Assembly (NCBI RefSeq): GCF_020150455.1
Contig: NZ_CP083740.1
Coordinates: 1,860,001 to 1,924,000 of the forward strand
Length of the DNA: 64,000 nucleotides
From: Bremerella sp. TYQ1
GTDB lineage: Bacteria > Planctomycetota > Planctomycetia > Pirellulales > Pirellulaceae
Reading direction: 5' to 3'
Translations under genes and position numbers: made by a program
Notes under the pieces: generated by a model
What the model saw: only the letters and a program-made list of their open reading frames with translations
Told to the model about the DNA's origin: nothing
Database searches by the model: none
Shown here: piece after piece, positions 8,802 through 17,702 of the stretch
Numbering within the stretch: position 1 is the stretch's first letter
How the letters are laid out: the number at the start of each line of letters is the position of its first letter

Positions 8802-9998
8802 ATGCAAACGTTCGCCTATCAAGCCAAAGACAAGCTCGGAAATCTTCACGATAGCTCTATCGATGCCGATAGCGTCGAAGAAGCACGCGCGGTGTTGGCC
8901 AGCGATGGTTTGCAGCTAATTTCGATCGAAGAGGAAGGGGGCTTTGGCTTCTCGCTCAGTGGTAGCCGAATTACCAAAGCCGACATCATCTATATGACCA
9001 GTCAGCTGTCGGTGATGATCGAAACCGGCATCAACCTTTCAACGGCATTGGACGGCATTGCTTCGCAGGAAAAGAATGAAGCATTAAAGAAGCGGATTCT
9101 CGACCTCAAGCGTGAAGTGGAAGGTGGCGAAGATTTTTCGTCGGTGCTTTCGCGCTATCCGAAGTACTTCGACCAAACCTATATCGCATTGATTCGTGCC
9201 AGTGAACAAACCGGTATGATGGGCGAGATGCTCGAAAAGATTGCCCTGTATCTTCGCAAAGAAGCAGAGACCAAAGGTAAGATCCGTGCGGCGCTCGCCT
9301 ATCCCGCGGTGATGATCTTACTGGCGTGTAGCGTGACGATCTTTCTGTTGACGTTTGTGCTGCCAAAGTTTGAACCGCTCTTCAACCGGAAGGGAGTCAA
9401 ACTGCCTGGCCCTACGATCTTCATGATGACCGCCTCCGACTTTCTGCTGAACTACTGGATGTATTGGGTGCCGGCATTAATTGCGGTCGGCATCGCGTTC
9501 TTCCTTTTCCGCCGTAGCGAAACAGGGCGAAGAACCATTGATACGGTCAAGCTGAACATCCCGATCATCGGCCCTATGATTCGCAAGGTGACCATCGCAC
9601 GAAGTCTTAACACACTGGGAACATTGGTCCGTAGCGACGTGCCGATGTTGCAATCTTTAGAGCTCACTTCCCAAGTCTGCAACAACGCGAAGTACTCGCA
9701 GATGTGGATGAACGTGATCGATTCGGTTACCTCCGGCAGTCAAATTCACGAATGTCTGCGAAAGAGCAATCTTGTCCCAGCGACGATCATTCAAATGATT
9801 GCTGCCGGGGAAGAGACCGGGCGACTGGACGATGTGCTGGAAAAAGTGAGTAGCCACTACGAACACGACGTCGATCTTTCCATCAAGACGACGACCAGCT
9901 TGATCGAACCAATCATGATTGCAGTGATGGGGATTGTCGTCGGTGGGATTGCCCTCGCTCTGCTGATGCCGATCTTCTCGCTCAGCCGCAACGTGTAA
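8802..9998 (+). CDS. gspF: GspF/PilC-type inner-membrane platform protein
   Basis: 398 residues, 19 bp after gspE. It begins MQTFAYQAKDKLGNLHDSSI and has two T2SSF domains (about 65-190 and 270-390), each carrying the ALI.AGEETG.L type motif (IRASEQTGMMGEML and MIAAGEETGRLDDVLE). Three hydrophobic segments (about 165-190, 220-245 and 365-390) match the family. It would sit in the inner membrane and couple the GspE ATPase to the growing pseudopilus. Length and organisation are normal for the family. Confidence 0.95.
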   Translation: MQTFAYQAKDKLGNLHDSSIDADSVEEARAVLASDGLQLISIEEEGGFGFSLSGSRITKADIIYMTSQLSVMIETGINLSTALDGIASQEKNEALKKRILDLKREVEGGEDFSSVLSRYPKYFDQTYIALIRASEQTGMMGEMLEKIALYLRKEAETKGKIRAALAYPAVMILLACSVTIFLLTFVLPKFEPLFNRKGVKLPGPTIFMMTASDFLLNYWMYWVPALIAVGIAFFLFRRSETGRRTIDTVKLNIPIIGPMIRKVTIARSLNTLGTLVRSDVPMLQSLELTSQVCNNAKYSQMWMNVIDSVTSGSQIHECLRKSNLVPATIIQMIAAGEETGRLDDVLEKVSSHYEHDVDLSIKTTTSLIEPIMIAVMGIVVGGIALALLMPIFSLSRNV

Positions 9999-10209
9999 CG
10001 CGCAAGCACGTGGCAGCAGCATCGTGCATGCCACCACTCCGGTCGAGGGGGAATTCTGCTGGCACGCAGGCGGAGAGATCGCTTGACCGTTACAACTTAA
10101 CATTCGCGTCGCGATGCCAGCATGGGGAAGTCCATTTCGTCGTACAGATCGCCGGGATGGTGTCCGATTCTTCTACGGTCGATTCTCTTTCCTCGGCCAG
10201 GATTCCTTC

Positions 10210-10389
10210 ATGAGCACATCGGTTCGTATTTCGAATATTGTTGACGAGCTTTGCCGCCGCCAAGATCAGGTGCTGAAGGAACTGGATACGCTCGATCAGC
10301 AAATCGAACAAGTTCTCAAGTCGCTTGCCCCAAAACCGGAACCGGTTCCTGTACCCGTTACCGTTCAAGCCGACCGAAAAGCGGCCTAG
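10210..10389 (+). CDS. Small coiled-coil protein, 59 aa
   Basis: Starts at ATG 10210 (MSTSVRISNIVDELCRRQDQ); the frame is open further 5' but that part is not protein-like. The N-terminal 45 residues form one amphipathic helix or short coiled coil (VLKELDTLDQQIEQVLKSL), followed by a Pro/Val-rich repeat (PEPVPVPV). Only 3 bp separate its stop codon from that of the convergent UbiB-like gene. No family is recognised; it could be a small scaffold or adaptor linked to the upstream secretion genes, but that is a guess. Confidence 0.55.
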   Translation: MSTSVRISNIVDELCRRQDQVLKELDTLDQQIEQVLKSLAPKPEPVPVPVTVQADRKAA

Positions 10390-10392
10390 CAA

Positions 10393-12078
10393 CTACTCTC
10401 GATCCAGCTTTCCAGATCGATTGATCGCCATCACCAAGCGAAAACCGAGTGCAAAACTGATCACCAGGCCGATTGCCCCGGGGATCGAAATGTCTTGCAT
10501 TTGCAGCCAGGCTTCCTCTTTGAAGAGCAGGGGAGGGACATCTGAGCTGAGCATCTGCGACGAGCCAATAAAGAGCGCCGCCGTCATAATGCCCATCACC
10601 ATACGGTTGACCGAGGGCTCGAGTCGGCGGTGATCCAAGTGGATGTCAAACTTGCCGACACGGACGAGTTCTAAGATCTCGCTGATTCGCCGGGGCATCA
10701 CTTCGGCCAAGCGTTCCAGTTCGTTGTACATCCGCCATAACTTCCGCAGTCGACGAGACGGCGAGAACCGTTTCATCATGATGCGACGGCGATGTTTATG
10801 GAACAACTCACCGAGACTGAACTGCGGGTTCAGCATTCGCCCGGTGCCATCCAACATCATCATCGTCTTGAGAAGCATAGTGACCTGCGGAGGCAATTGG
10901 ATGCGATAATTCCGCACGATCTTGAACATTTCGTTCACGGCGTCGGCAAAGTTCAGCCCGTCAAGCTGCTGATTGGCGAAGTCGGAAACGAAGTCGTTGG
11001 CGTCACGACGGAGCGAGCGTTCATCCAAGTCAGGTGGGGTCGATCCTATTCGCATGATGGTCGCTGTCAGCAAGTCGGCGTCGCGACTGGTGATTCCCAT
11101 CAATAGGTCTTCAATATCTTCTCGTAAGCGATCATCGATGCGCCCGACCATACCGTAATCAAGCAGGCCGATCACGTCGCCTGGCAACAGCACCAAGTTT
11201 CCTGGGTGAGGATCTGCGTGATAAAAGCCAGTATCGAAGATCATGTGCATGTAAAGCTCAGCACCGCGACGTGCCACTTCACTTAGATCGATCCCCTCGG
11301 CAATTAACCGCTCTTGCTCGTTCAGCTTGATCCCTTCGATGTACTCCATCGTCAATACACGCGGCGTACACAGATCGGGATAGACGCTGGGAATACGAAC
11401 CGTTTCGTTGTGCTCGAAAGTCGCTTCAAACTGAAGTATGTTTCGTTCTTCACGCCCGAAGTCGAGCTCGCGTCGTAAGGCTCGCTGAAATTCAGCGACC
11501 GTGGCTTTGGGGTGATAGTCGCGAAACTCCGGCACGTTTTCAGCTAATGCCGCCAGCCCAGTCAAGATATCGAGATCTTCGGAGACCTTCTTCTCGATGC
11601 CATGATGCTGCACTTTGACGACGACTTTTTCGCCGGTGAATAGTCGCGCCAAATGCACTTGACCGATCGAAGCCGAAGCGAGGGCTTTGTCTTCGAAGGT
11701 TGAAAACAACTGATCAATCGGCTGTCCGAGTTCTTCTTCGATCAGCGTGCGAACTTTTTCCGGGGGATCGGCAGGTACGTTGGCTTGCAGACGCTTCAGC
11801 TCGTCAGCTAAATCGACTCCGACAATGTCGGGACGCGTACTGAGAATTTGCCCAAGCTTGATGAACGTTGGTCCCAAGTCTTCCAGGGCCATGCGGATCC
11901 GAGCTTCGCGCGTGTATTTCGCGAGGACTTCACCATCTTTGTCCTTCAAAAAACCTTTCGCGAAATCAAATTGGAACTTCTGAATCCAATCGGCCAAGCC
12001 ATACCGACTGAGAACCGACAGGATCTCTGTCCAGCGATTCATATTGCGATAGAGCTGCGGGATGTTGGTAAGTCTCAT
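10393..12078 (-). CDS. UbiB/ABC1/ADCK-family atypical kinase
   Basis: 561 residues from ATG 12078 (MRLTNIPQLYRN); an upstream in-frame TTG is less likely. Shows the family's signature elements: KxGQ motif LGPTFIKLGQILSTRPDI near 55-70, Ala-rich loop ALASASIGQVHLARL, the ExD element, catalytic YHADPHPGNLVLL and LLDYGMVG metal-binding motif. Two hydrophobic C-terminal helices (about 490-515 and 530-550) anchor it in the membrane. Bacterial UbiB proteins are ATPases/kinases needed for isoprenoid quinone biosynthesis or distribution; planctomycetes use menaquinone, so the ubiquinone role is not assumed. Monocistronic. Confidence 0.9.
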   Translation of the reverse strand: MRLTNIPQLYRNMNRWTEILSVLSRYGLADWIQKFQFDFAKGFLKDKDGEVLAKYTREARIRMALEDLGPTFIKLGQILSTRPDIVGVDLADELKRLQANVPADPPEKVRTLIEEELGQPIDQLFSTFEDKALASASIGQVHLARLFTGEKVVVKVQHHGIEKKVSEDLDILTGLAALAENVPEFRDYHPKATVAEFQRALRRELDFGREERNILQFEATFEHNETVRIPSVYPDLCTPRVLTMEYIEGIKLNEQERLIAEGIDLSEVARRGAELYMHMIFDTGFYHADPHPGNLVLLPGDVIGLLDYGMVGRIDDRLREDIEDLLMGITSRDADLLTATIMRIGSTPPDLDERSLRRDANDFVSDFANQQLDGLNFADAVNEMFKIVRNYRIQLPPQVTMLLKTMMMLDGTGRMLNPQFSLGELFHKHRRRIMMKRFSPSRRLRKLWRMYNELERLAEVMPRRISEILELVRVGKFDIHLDHRRLEPSVNRMVMGIMTAALFIGSSQMLSSDVPPLLFKEEAWLQMQDISIPGAIGLVISFALGFRLVMAINRSGKLDRE

Positions 12079-12322
12079 GAATCTTCTCAAAGGAGGTTTC
12101 TCATCCCTTTCATTTTAATTTCCGTCTCTGCGGCGTGGCGGAGCAGAAAGTCTTGACCGCCTCAGCATAATGCCGCAAACTTTCCATGTCCGCACTTCCT
12201 GGGCCAAATTCTACGAGTCTTGGGCCTGAGAGGGCCGATTCGTCCGATTTTTCGTACGATTTGCCCTTACAATGCGGGAAACCTCGAATACTAACCCGTT
12301 GTCCTCCGACGGAAACCCATCC

Positions 12323-13582
12323 ATGAAGAACGTATCTCCCGCCATCCTGCTTCTTGTCTCTGTATTAGCTTCGTCGGTCGCCGCTGAAAATTGGCCTTCC
12401 TGGCGTGGTCCTCAAAACCAAGGCATCAGTTCCGAAAAGAACTTGCCGGTCGAGTGGAGCGCCGATGAGAATATCGCCTGGAAACTACCACTTCCAGGGG
12501 CAGCCGGTTCGACACCTGTCGTTTGGGACGACCACATCTTCCTGACATCAGTCTCGGAGGATGACTTGCTTCTCCTTTGTATTGGTACCGATGGCGAGGA
12601 AAAATGGCGCCGCAAGCTAGGCAGCGGCAACCGTGACGTACGAGGAGACGAAGGAAACTCGGCAGCTCCGTCGCCATCGACCGATGGAAAGCATGTTTGG
12701 GCATTCTTTTCCAATGGTTCTTTGGGCTGTTTCGATTTTGAAGGCAATGAAGTTTGGCAAATCGACGTCCAGAAACAATACGGCAAGTTCGACATTCAGT
12801 TCGGTCTGACTAGCACCCCGGTTCTGCATGGCGACAAGATCTACCTGCAATTGATTCATAGTGGGGGTGCCAAAGTGGTCGCGTTAGATAAAGCGACCGG
12901 CAAAGAAGTTTGGGCCGTAGCACGAAAGAGCGACGCTCGGCAGGAATGCGAACATAGTTACGCTTCGCCAATTGTTTACGACGGCCCCGAAGCAGCATTC
13001 CTGCTAACCCATGGAGCGGACTATTCAATTGCTTACGACCTGGAAACCGGGGAAGAACTGTGGCGAGTCGGTGGCTTGCACCCTCCTGGTCGTTACGACG
13101 TGACGTTGCGGTTTGTTTCGTCCCCAGTGGCGAAAGATGGCATGGTGATTGTCCCCTCCGCTAAGCGTGGAATCACAGCTGCCGTGAAAACGACCGGCAA
13201 AGGCAACATCACTGATAAGAAAGACTCGTACTACTGGACTTTCGAGGTAACTCCCGATGTTCCGTCGCCGCTGATCGTGGGCGATTTGGTTTACCTCTGT
13301 CGCGAAAACGGCAATCTGATTGCATTAGAGAAGGAAACCGGCAAGCAGTTGTACGAAGAGCGAACCAATCGAATTCGTCACCGCGCTTCACCGGTCTATG
13401 CTGACGGAAAGATTTATCTGACTGGTCGCGATGGCATGGTGACCGTTGTGCAAGCAGGCCCCGAATTCAAGATCCTCGCTCAGAACGAAATCGGAGAAGC
13501 GATTGCAGCCTCGCCGGTGCTTAGTAACGGTAAGATTTACCTGCGAACGTTCGATAGCCTATGGGCCATTGGCGATAAGTAA
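12323..13582 (+). CDS. Secreted PQQ-type beta-propeller protein
   Basis: 419 residues. ATG 12323 is chosen because it opens with a signal peptide (MKNVSPAILLLVSVLASSVA, cleavage near AAE-NWPSWRG). The mature protein starts with the NWPSWRGPQNQG motif found at the head of many planctomycete PQQ-like propellers. Repeated blades contain the tryptophan-docking pattern, for example VVALDKATGKEVWAVA and IAYDLETGEELWRVG. Binding of PQQ itself is not demonstrated; many members are structural propellers without the cofactor. The site of action is periplasm or exterior. No operon partner is obvious. Confidence 0.88.
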   Translation: MKNVSPAILLLVSVLASSVAAENWPSWRGPQNQGISSEKNLPVEWSADENIAWKLPLPGAAGSTPVVWDDHIFLTSVSEDDLLLLCIGTDGEEKWRRKLGSGNRDVRGDEGNSAAPSPSTDGKHVWAFFSNGSLGCFDFEGNEVWQIDVQKQYGKFDIQFGLTSTPVLHGDKIYLQLIHSGGAKVVALDKATGKEVWAVARKSDARQECEHSYASPIVYDGPEAAFLLTHGADYSIAYDLETGEELWRVGGLHPPGRYDVTLRFVSSPVAKDGMVIVPSAKRGITAAVKTTGKGNITDKKDSYYWTFEVTPDVPSPLIVGDLVYLCRENGNLIALEKETGKQLYEERTNRIRHRASPVYADGKIYLTGRDGMVTVVQAGPEFKILAQNEIGEAIAASPVLSNGKIYLRTFDSLWAIGDK

Positions 13583-13727
13583 TGGCCCGAGTGCTGGCAC
13601 CGTCAGTTAGGCGGACAATCGGTATTTCCTGAACAATCGTTACCGTAGCGCCGATAAGAGCCCTAAGAGGTAGCCCGATTCGTAGGGATGACCATCATTG
13701 CCACCAGCTAGCAAAACCGATAGTGCC

Positions 13728-14657
13728 ATGCGTATTTGCTTCGCTTTCCTGCTGATTGTTTCACTCGGAATTCCAACCGTTGTGTTTGGCCAGAACCCTG
13801 TCGTGCCTGGCCAAGGGCAGAGGATTTGGTTTGATGACCTGGAAGACGAAGAGTGGGAATACGTCGCCAACCACCCCAAGTCGAGTCACGAGCAAGACAA
13901 CAACATCCGCCTGCCCGGCGGCATCTCGAATAACAAGTTGTGGGGTGAAAGTAGCAAACGCGGTCATCCAGACTATATCAAACGCGTCGAAACGCCTGAG
14001 GGTGGCATCCCAGGCAGCGAAGGCGCTTTGCTAATGATGACGCTGCAGTCGAACATTCCTTTCCGAGCCAGCAACGAGCTCGGTCAGGACGATTTCATTT
14101 GCCGCGTTCCTGGTCGTTACTCTGTTCGTCAGTACCCAAGTGCGCTGACACGCGTTTACTTGCCACCGTTTGAGAAGTGGGAACAGTACGCCGGTGCCGC
14201 TTCGTTCGGTTTTCGTACCACGTGTATCGGAAGCCGTTCAAAGAAAAAAGGGGCCGGGCTGTTTAGTTATAATTCGAGTGAAACGGAAGAGAATTGGCCT
14301 GGCATCTTCCTTGAATTCCAACCTGCCAAGCCAGGCTCGGACAAAGAACCAGCCGCTCAGTGGATCATCCGTGGTGCTCCTCATGGCGACGTTCGCGGCC
14401 CGAAAGTCAGTGTCGATCAACTTGGCTGGTGGACGATTGGCATGTCCTTTACTCCGGATGGACGTTGCCATTACTTCATCTCGCAAGGTGCCGAAGACTT
14501 GACGGGGAAAGACCTTGTCGCTTCCTATCTGCCGTACAACTACAAGATTGAAACGGTCAGCGGGATGTTTTTCAACGTCTTCAACTTCGACAACGGCAAG
14601 AGCTGGTCGACCCCTTGGGTTGTCGACGATCCTGGCTTCTACGTTGGTCGACGTTAA
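13728..14657 (+). CDS. Secreted protein of unknown function, 309 aa
   Basis: ATG 13728 is chosen because it starts a signal peptide (MRICFAFLLIVSLGIPTVVF, then GQNP). The mature part is beta-rich and aromatic, with regions such as FFNVFNFDNGKSWSTPWVVD that resemble jelly-roll or concanavalin-like carbohydrate-binding folds of planctomycete secreted proteins. I do not recognise the family. The minus-strand helix-hairpin-helix gene converges 6 bp downstream. Codon use fits the core genome. Confidence 0.7.
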   Translation: MRICFAFLLIVSLGIPTVVFGQNPVVPGQGQRIWFDDLEDEEWEYVANHPKSSHEQDNNIRLPGGISNNKLWGESSKRGHPDYIKRVETPEGGIPGSEGALLMMTLQSNIPFRASNELGQDDFICRVPGRYSVRQYPSALTRVYLPPFEKWEQYAGAASFGFRTTCIGSRSKKKGAGLFSYNSSETEENWPGIFLEFQPAKPGSDKEPAAQWIIRGAPHGDVRGPKVSVDQLGWWTIGMSFTPDGRCHYFISQGAEDLTGKDLVASYLPYNYKIETVSGMFFNVFNFDNGKSWSTPWVVDDPGFYVGRR

Positions 14658-14663
14658 ATAAAA

Positions 14664-15095
14664 TCAACTCGCCGGAAGAGCAGGGGCGTCCGACGCGATC
14701 GCCTCCGCTTCTGGCATCGGCAAAAGATATCCTCGCAGCGACTCCACGGTTCGCGGACCGATTCCGCGAACACGCTGTAAGTCAGAGTGATCAAGGAACG
14801 GGCCTTGGTCGCTGCGTGATTCTACGATCCGCTTGGCAAGCGTTTCTCCGATGCCAGGCAGCTGGGCCAACTCTGGCCAGTCAGCTTGATTGACGTCGAC
14901 CAGGAATTGATACTCCACCGCAGGAGCTTCGTCGATGTCGATGTATTGGACCGATCGCATCCGTTGCAGGCCGAAATAGGCCCCGCCGCACACCACCGCT
15001 AAAAGCAAGATAGAAGCAATCAAAAGCTGATCGCCACGGCGGAGAAAACACCGCATGACGAAACGCTCTTCGCTGTTCTGCTTCCGCTTACCCAT
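14664..15095 (-). CDS. ComEA-like helix-hairpin-helix membrane protein
   Basis: 143 residues from ATG 15095, which has a strong AAGGGGTGA just upstream; ATG 15122 (MNASQPRG) is an alternative start. One transmembrane segment (LLIASILLLAVVCGGAYFGL) is followed by a double helix-hairpin-helix: VDVNQADWPELAQLPGIGET and LQRVRGIGPRTVESLRGYL. ComEA proteins bind double-stranded DNA outside the cytoplasmic membrane during competence; related proteins of this shape also occur beside type II secretion genes (GspK-like). The head-to-head neighbour is nadC, with about 100 bp between them. DNA binding is inferred from the fold. Confidence 0.8.
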   Translation of the reverse strand: MGKRKQNSEERFVMRCFLRRGDQLLIASILLLAVVCGGAYFGLQRMRSVQYIDIDEAPAVEYQFLVDVNQADWPELAQLPGIGETLAKRIVESRSDQGPFLDHSDLQRVRGIGPRTVESLRGYLLPMPEAEAIASDAPALPAS

Positions 15096-15197
15096 GTCAC
15101 CCCTTGGTTGAGAAGCGTTCATTATCGACAATGGACCCTTTGTTGGCGAGCCTCTTTTTCTCGCCTCCGTTCGTGCTCCTGAATCGAAGAAACTGCC

Positions 15198-16121
15198 ATG
15201 GCCAAGGAATTTCACCAAGTCACGTGGGACGATCTGCTGCAAGACGATTGCCGCCAGGTTCTCGATTTGGCCATCCGAGAAGATCTAGGACGCGAACATG
15301 ATTGGTCAACCCTCAGCTTGATTCCTGAACAAGCAACGGGATCTGTTAGCATTGTCGGTCGACAAGAGGGCGTGCTTGCCGGCAGTCGCATCATCGATTT
15401 GATGATCGACGAATTGGAATTAGACGTCGAAGTCGCCTACCACCGCGAAGACCGCTCGGCAATTGTTCCCGGCGACAAGTTGATCACCCTAACCGGCAGC
15501 GTCCGTGATCTTTTGACAACGGAGCGAATCGTCCTGAATTTCCTGGGCCGCTTGGTAGGTGTTGCCACACTCACGCGAACCTACGTGCAAGCGATCGAAG
15601 GCACCACGGCGAAAGTTTACGACACCCGTAAGACAACCCCAGGCTGGCGGCGATTGGAGAAGTATGCCGTCCAGTGCGGCGGCGCCACTAACCATCGAAC
15701 TGGCTTGTACGAAGCGGTGATGCTGAAAGATAACCATTTGGCATGGTATACCGAATCGACCGGCAAGTCAGCTCAACTTGGTGATCTGGTCCCCGTCGTT
15801 CGCCAATTTCTGATCGATCAACTCGGCGAAGCGAGTGGCAATCAGCGGATCATCGAGATCGAAGTAGATCGCCTGGATCAGTTGGAAGCCGTTCTGCCCA
15901 GCCGACCTGACATCGTTTTGCTCGACAACATGAACTGCGATACGCTGCGTGCCGCAGTAAAGCTTCGTAACGATCTGGCCCCTGACGTTCAGCTGGAAGC
16001 ATCCGGAGGCGTGACCCTTGAAACGATTCGCGGCATTGCGGAAACGGGAGTCGAGCGGATCAGCGTCGGAGCGCTGACCCACTCTGCGGTGAATGTCGAT
16101 CTAGGCTACGACTGGGGCTAA
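15198..16121 (+). CDS. nadC: Nicotinate-nucleotide pyrophosphorylase, carboxylating
   Basis: 307 residues. It converts quinolinate and PRPP to nicotinate mononucleotide, CO2 and pyrophosphate in de novo NAD synthesis. Seen: the RTYVQAIEGTTAKVYDTRKT strand, TRKTTPGWRRLEKYAV with the substrate-binding Arg/Lys residues, CGGATNHRTGLYEAVMLKDN, IEIEVDRLDQLEAVL and the C-terminal EASGGVTLETIRGIAETGVE barrel strands. Length is normal. nadA and nadB are not in the window; the gene stands alone between convergent and co-directional neighbours. Confidence 0.95.
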   Translation: MAKEFHQVTWDDLLQDDCRQVLDLAIREDLGREHDWSTLSLIPEQATGSVSIVGRQEGVLAGSRIIDLMIDELELDVEVAYHREDRSAIVPGDKLITLTGSVRDLLTTERIVLNFLGRLVGVATLTRTYVQAIEGTTAKVYDTRKTTPGWRRLEKYAVQCGGATNHRTGLYEAVMLKDNHLAWYTESTGKSAQLGDLVPVVRQFLIDQLGEASGNQRIIEIEVDRLDQLEAVLPSRPDIVLLDNMNCDTLRAAVKLRNDLAPDVQLEASGGVTLETIRGIAETGVERISVGALTHSAVNVDLGYDWG

Positions 16122-16304
16122 GCTCCAATGTGGATGTTGTTTTTTTGCAACACACCCCCTAATCAGTCCCTCTTTTGGGCATTATCTTTGGTCCAAAACT
16201 TGGCGGAAATTGACGAATCGTAGGGCAAACCTAAGTTTCAGACGAAGCGTCTTGTCCAGTCGGACGCACTTACGCATTGATTGATTCGTCTGTAAATCTG
16301 CCCG

Positions 16305-16916
16305 ATGACATCTATCTCAACGCCAATTCGTTCACGCGCAGGCTTCTCGTTAATGGAAGCTGTTGTGGCCATGTCGATTGTGGCATTTGCCAGCAGTGTG
16401 CTTTTGTTAGGCGTGGAAGCGACGTTGGAATCGGTCGAAGAACAACAAGAGGTCACCATCGCCGATGGAATCGCGCGGCAACTCCTGGATGAGATCCAAG
16501 GACAAAACTGGGTCGACCCTGCACTGCGCGGCTTTCCCTACCAAACATCGCTGACCCCCTCGGTCGACGAGTTAATTGGGCCAGGCCGTTCACGCTTCGA
16601 CGATACGGACGACTACAACAACTACATTGTCTCACCACCGGTACGCATCGACGGCAAGATGATGACATCCTGCGATACGAGTGGCGATACGTTGCCGGAC
16701 GCGTTTCGTCCGCGAGGCAGTTTTCTCTCAGGCTGGCGAGTTACCGTCGAAGTGGCCTACGTCAGTGAATCAGATCATTCGCAACAAGTCGCCGACTATT
16801 CGCCGACAAGTTATCGGGCATTGATCTGCCGGGTCTTTCGCCAAAACCTTGATAATTCCTGGCGAGAAGTACTCGAACGCAAACGAATCATTTCCTATAT
16901 CCCTGCGCATGGCTAA
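16305..16916 (+). CDS. Type II secretion/type IV pilus minor pseudopilin, GspI/PilV-like
   Basis: 203 residues. A short basic leader ends in the prepilin peptidase site RAG-FSLMEAVVAM; the +5 Glu is present and a hydrophobic helix follows (about 17-38). The rest is a soluble pseudopilin-like domain. It is the first gene of an operon-like block that reaches the secretin. The next gene overlaps it by 8 bp, so translation is coupled. The GspI assignment rests on order and size only. Confidence 0.8.
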   Translation: MTSISTPIRSRAGFSLMEAVVAMSIVAFASSVLLLGVEATLESVEEQQEVTIADGIARQLLDEIQGQNWVDPALRGFPYQTSLTPSVDELIGPGRSRFDDTDDYNNYIVSPPVRIDGKMMTSCDTSGDTLPDAFRPRGSFLSGWRVTVEVAYVSESDHSQQVADYSPTSYRALICRVFRQNLDNSWREVLERKRIISYIPAHG

Positions 16917-17700
16917 ACACTCCGACAATCCGAAGCTTGGGCTTTCCCTTGCCGAGTTGCTGGTGGCCAGCGCGGTGATGGGGATCATCTGTTTGTCGTT
17001 TGGCTCGCTTGCCATGTCGGTCCAGATGGCCAACGAGTATTCGCAAGAGAAAAACCTCATTGGTCAACATGCTCGCGTTATCCAGCAGCGAATTGAACGT
17101 GCCATGCAGAACGCACACACGACCGAGCAGTTCCCTGGCATCCTACCAATTGCCTACTACGAATCGTCATACGATTTTCCCCAAGCGGTTGCGATCTGGA
17201 ACCCAGAAACCACTGCGGCAACTAATTACCCCCAAGTGGACGAGTTAGTCATTTTCACGATCGACCCTGACAGTCCCAATCGCCTGCTCGAAGTCCGCTC
17301 GAGTTCCGATTCCAGTTCCGCTCCTGACTTAACGGATGAAGCCGCATGGCGATCGCTAGTTGCTAATTTAGTGGATGCATCTAGTAGCGATATCGTGGAG
17401 GTCAGCAACTTGGTTCGAGCAGGGAAGATTGGATCGAACTTTCGCAGTACGCTTCGGTTTCAAACACGCATCCTTCCCACTGATGCCGATATCGCCGCTG
17501 CCCGAGCAGGTTCCATCGATTGGGAAGATCTGAACTGGGCCACAAGCATTTACTCATCCAAAGCAGGGCTTCGCCAAGTCTGGTGCCAGTTCGAGTGGCA
17601 ACTTGTACCTGATACCAATTTCAACAATCACGGCAATCTACAGGAAGAGTCCGTTCCGTTCTTTGGTTCCTCGGCAATCTACTACCAGGTGACGAAATAG
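16909..17700 (+). CDS. Minor pseudopilin, GspJ/PilW-like
   Basis: Start ATG 16909 overlaps the previous stop. 263 residues. Prepilin-type N-terminus PKLG-LSLAELLVASAVMG, with +5 Glu and hydrophobic stem (about 13-35); then a soluble domain with an RQVWCQFEWQL strand. It is larger than the I-like protein, as GspJ usually is. The following gene starts 2 bp after the stop. J-like proteins cap the pseudopilus together with I and K; function here is inferred from the context. Confidence 0.78.
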   Translation: MAKHSDNPKLGLSLAELLVASAVMGIICLSFGSLAMSVQMANEYSQEKNLIGQHARVIQQRIERAMQNAHTTEQFPGILPIAYYESSYDFPQAVAIWNPETTAATNYPQVDELVIFTIDPDSPNRLLEVRSSSDSSSAPDLTDEAAWRSLVANLVDASSSDIVEVSNLVRAGKIGSNFRSTLRFQTRILPTDADIAAARAGSIDWEDLNWATSIYSSKAGLRQVWCQFEWQLVPDTNFNNHGNLQEESVPFFGSSAIYYQVTK

Positions 17701-17702
17701 CG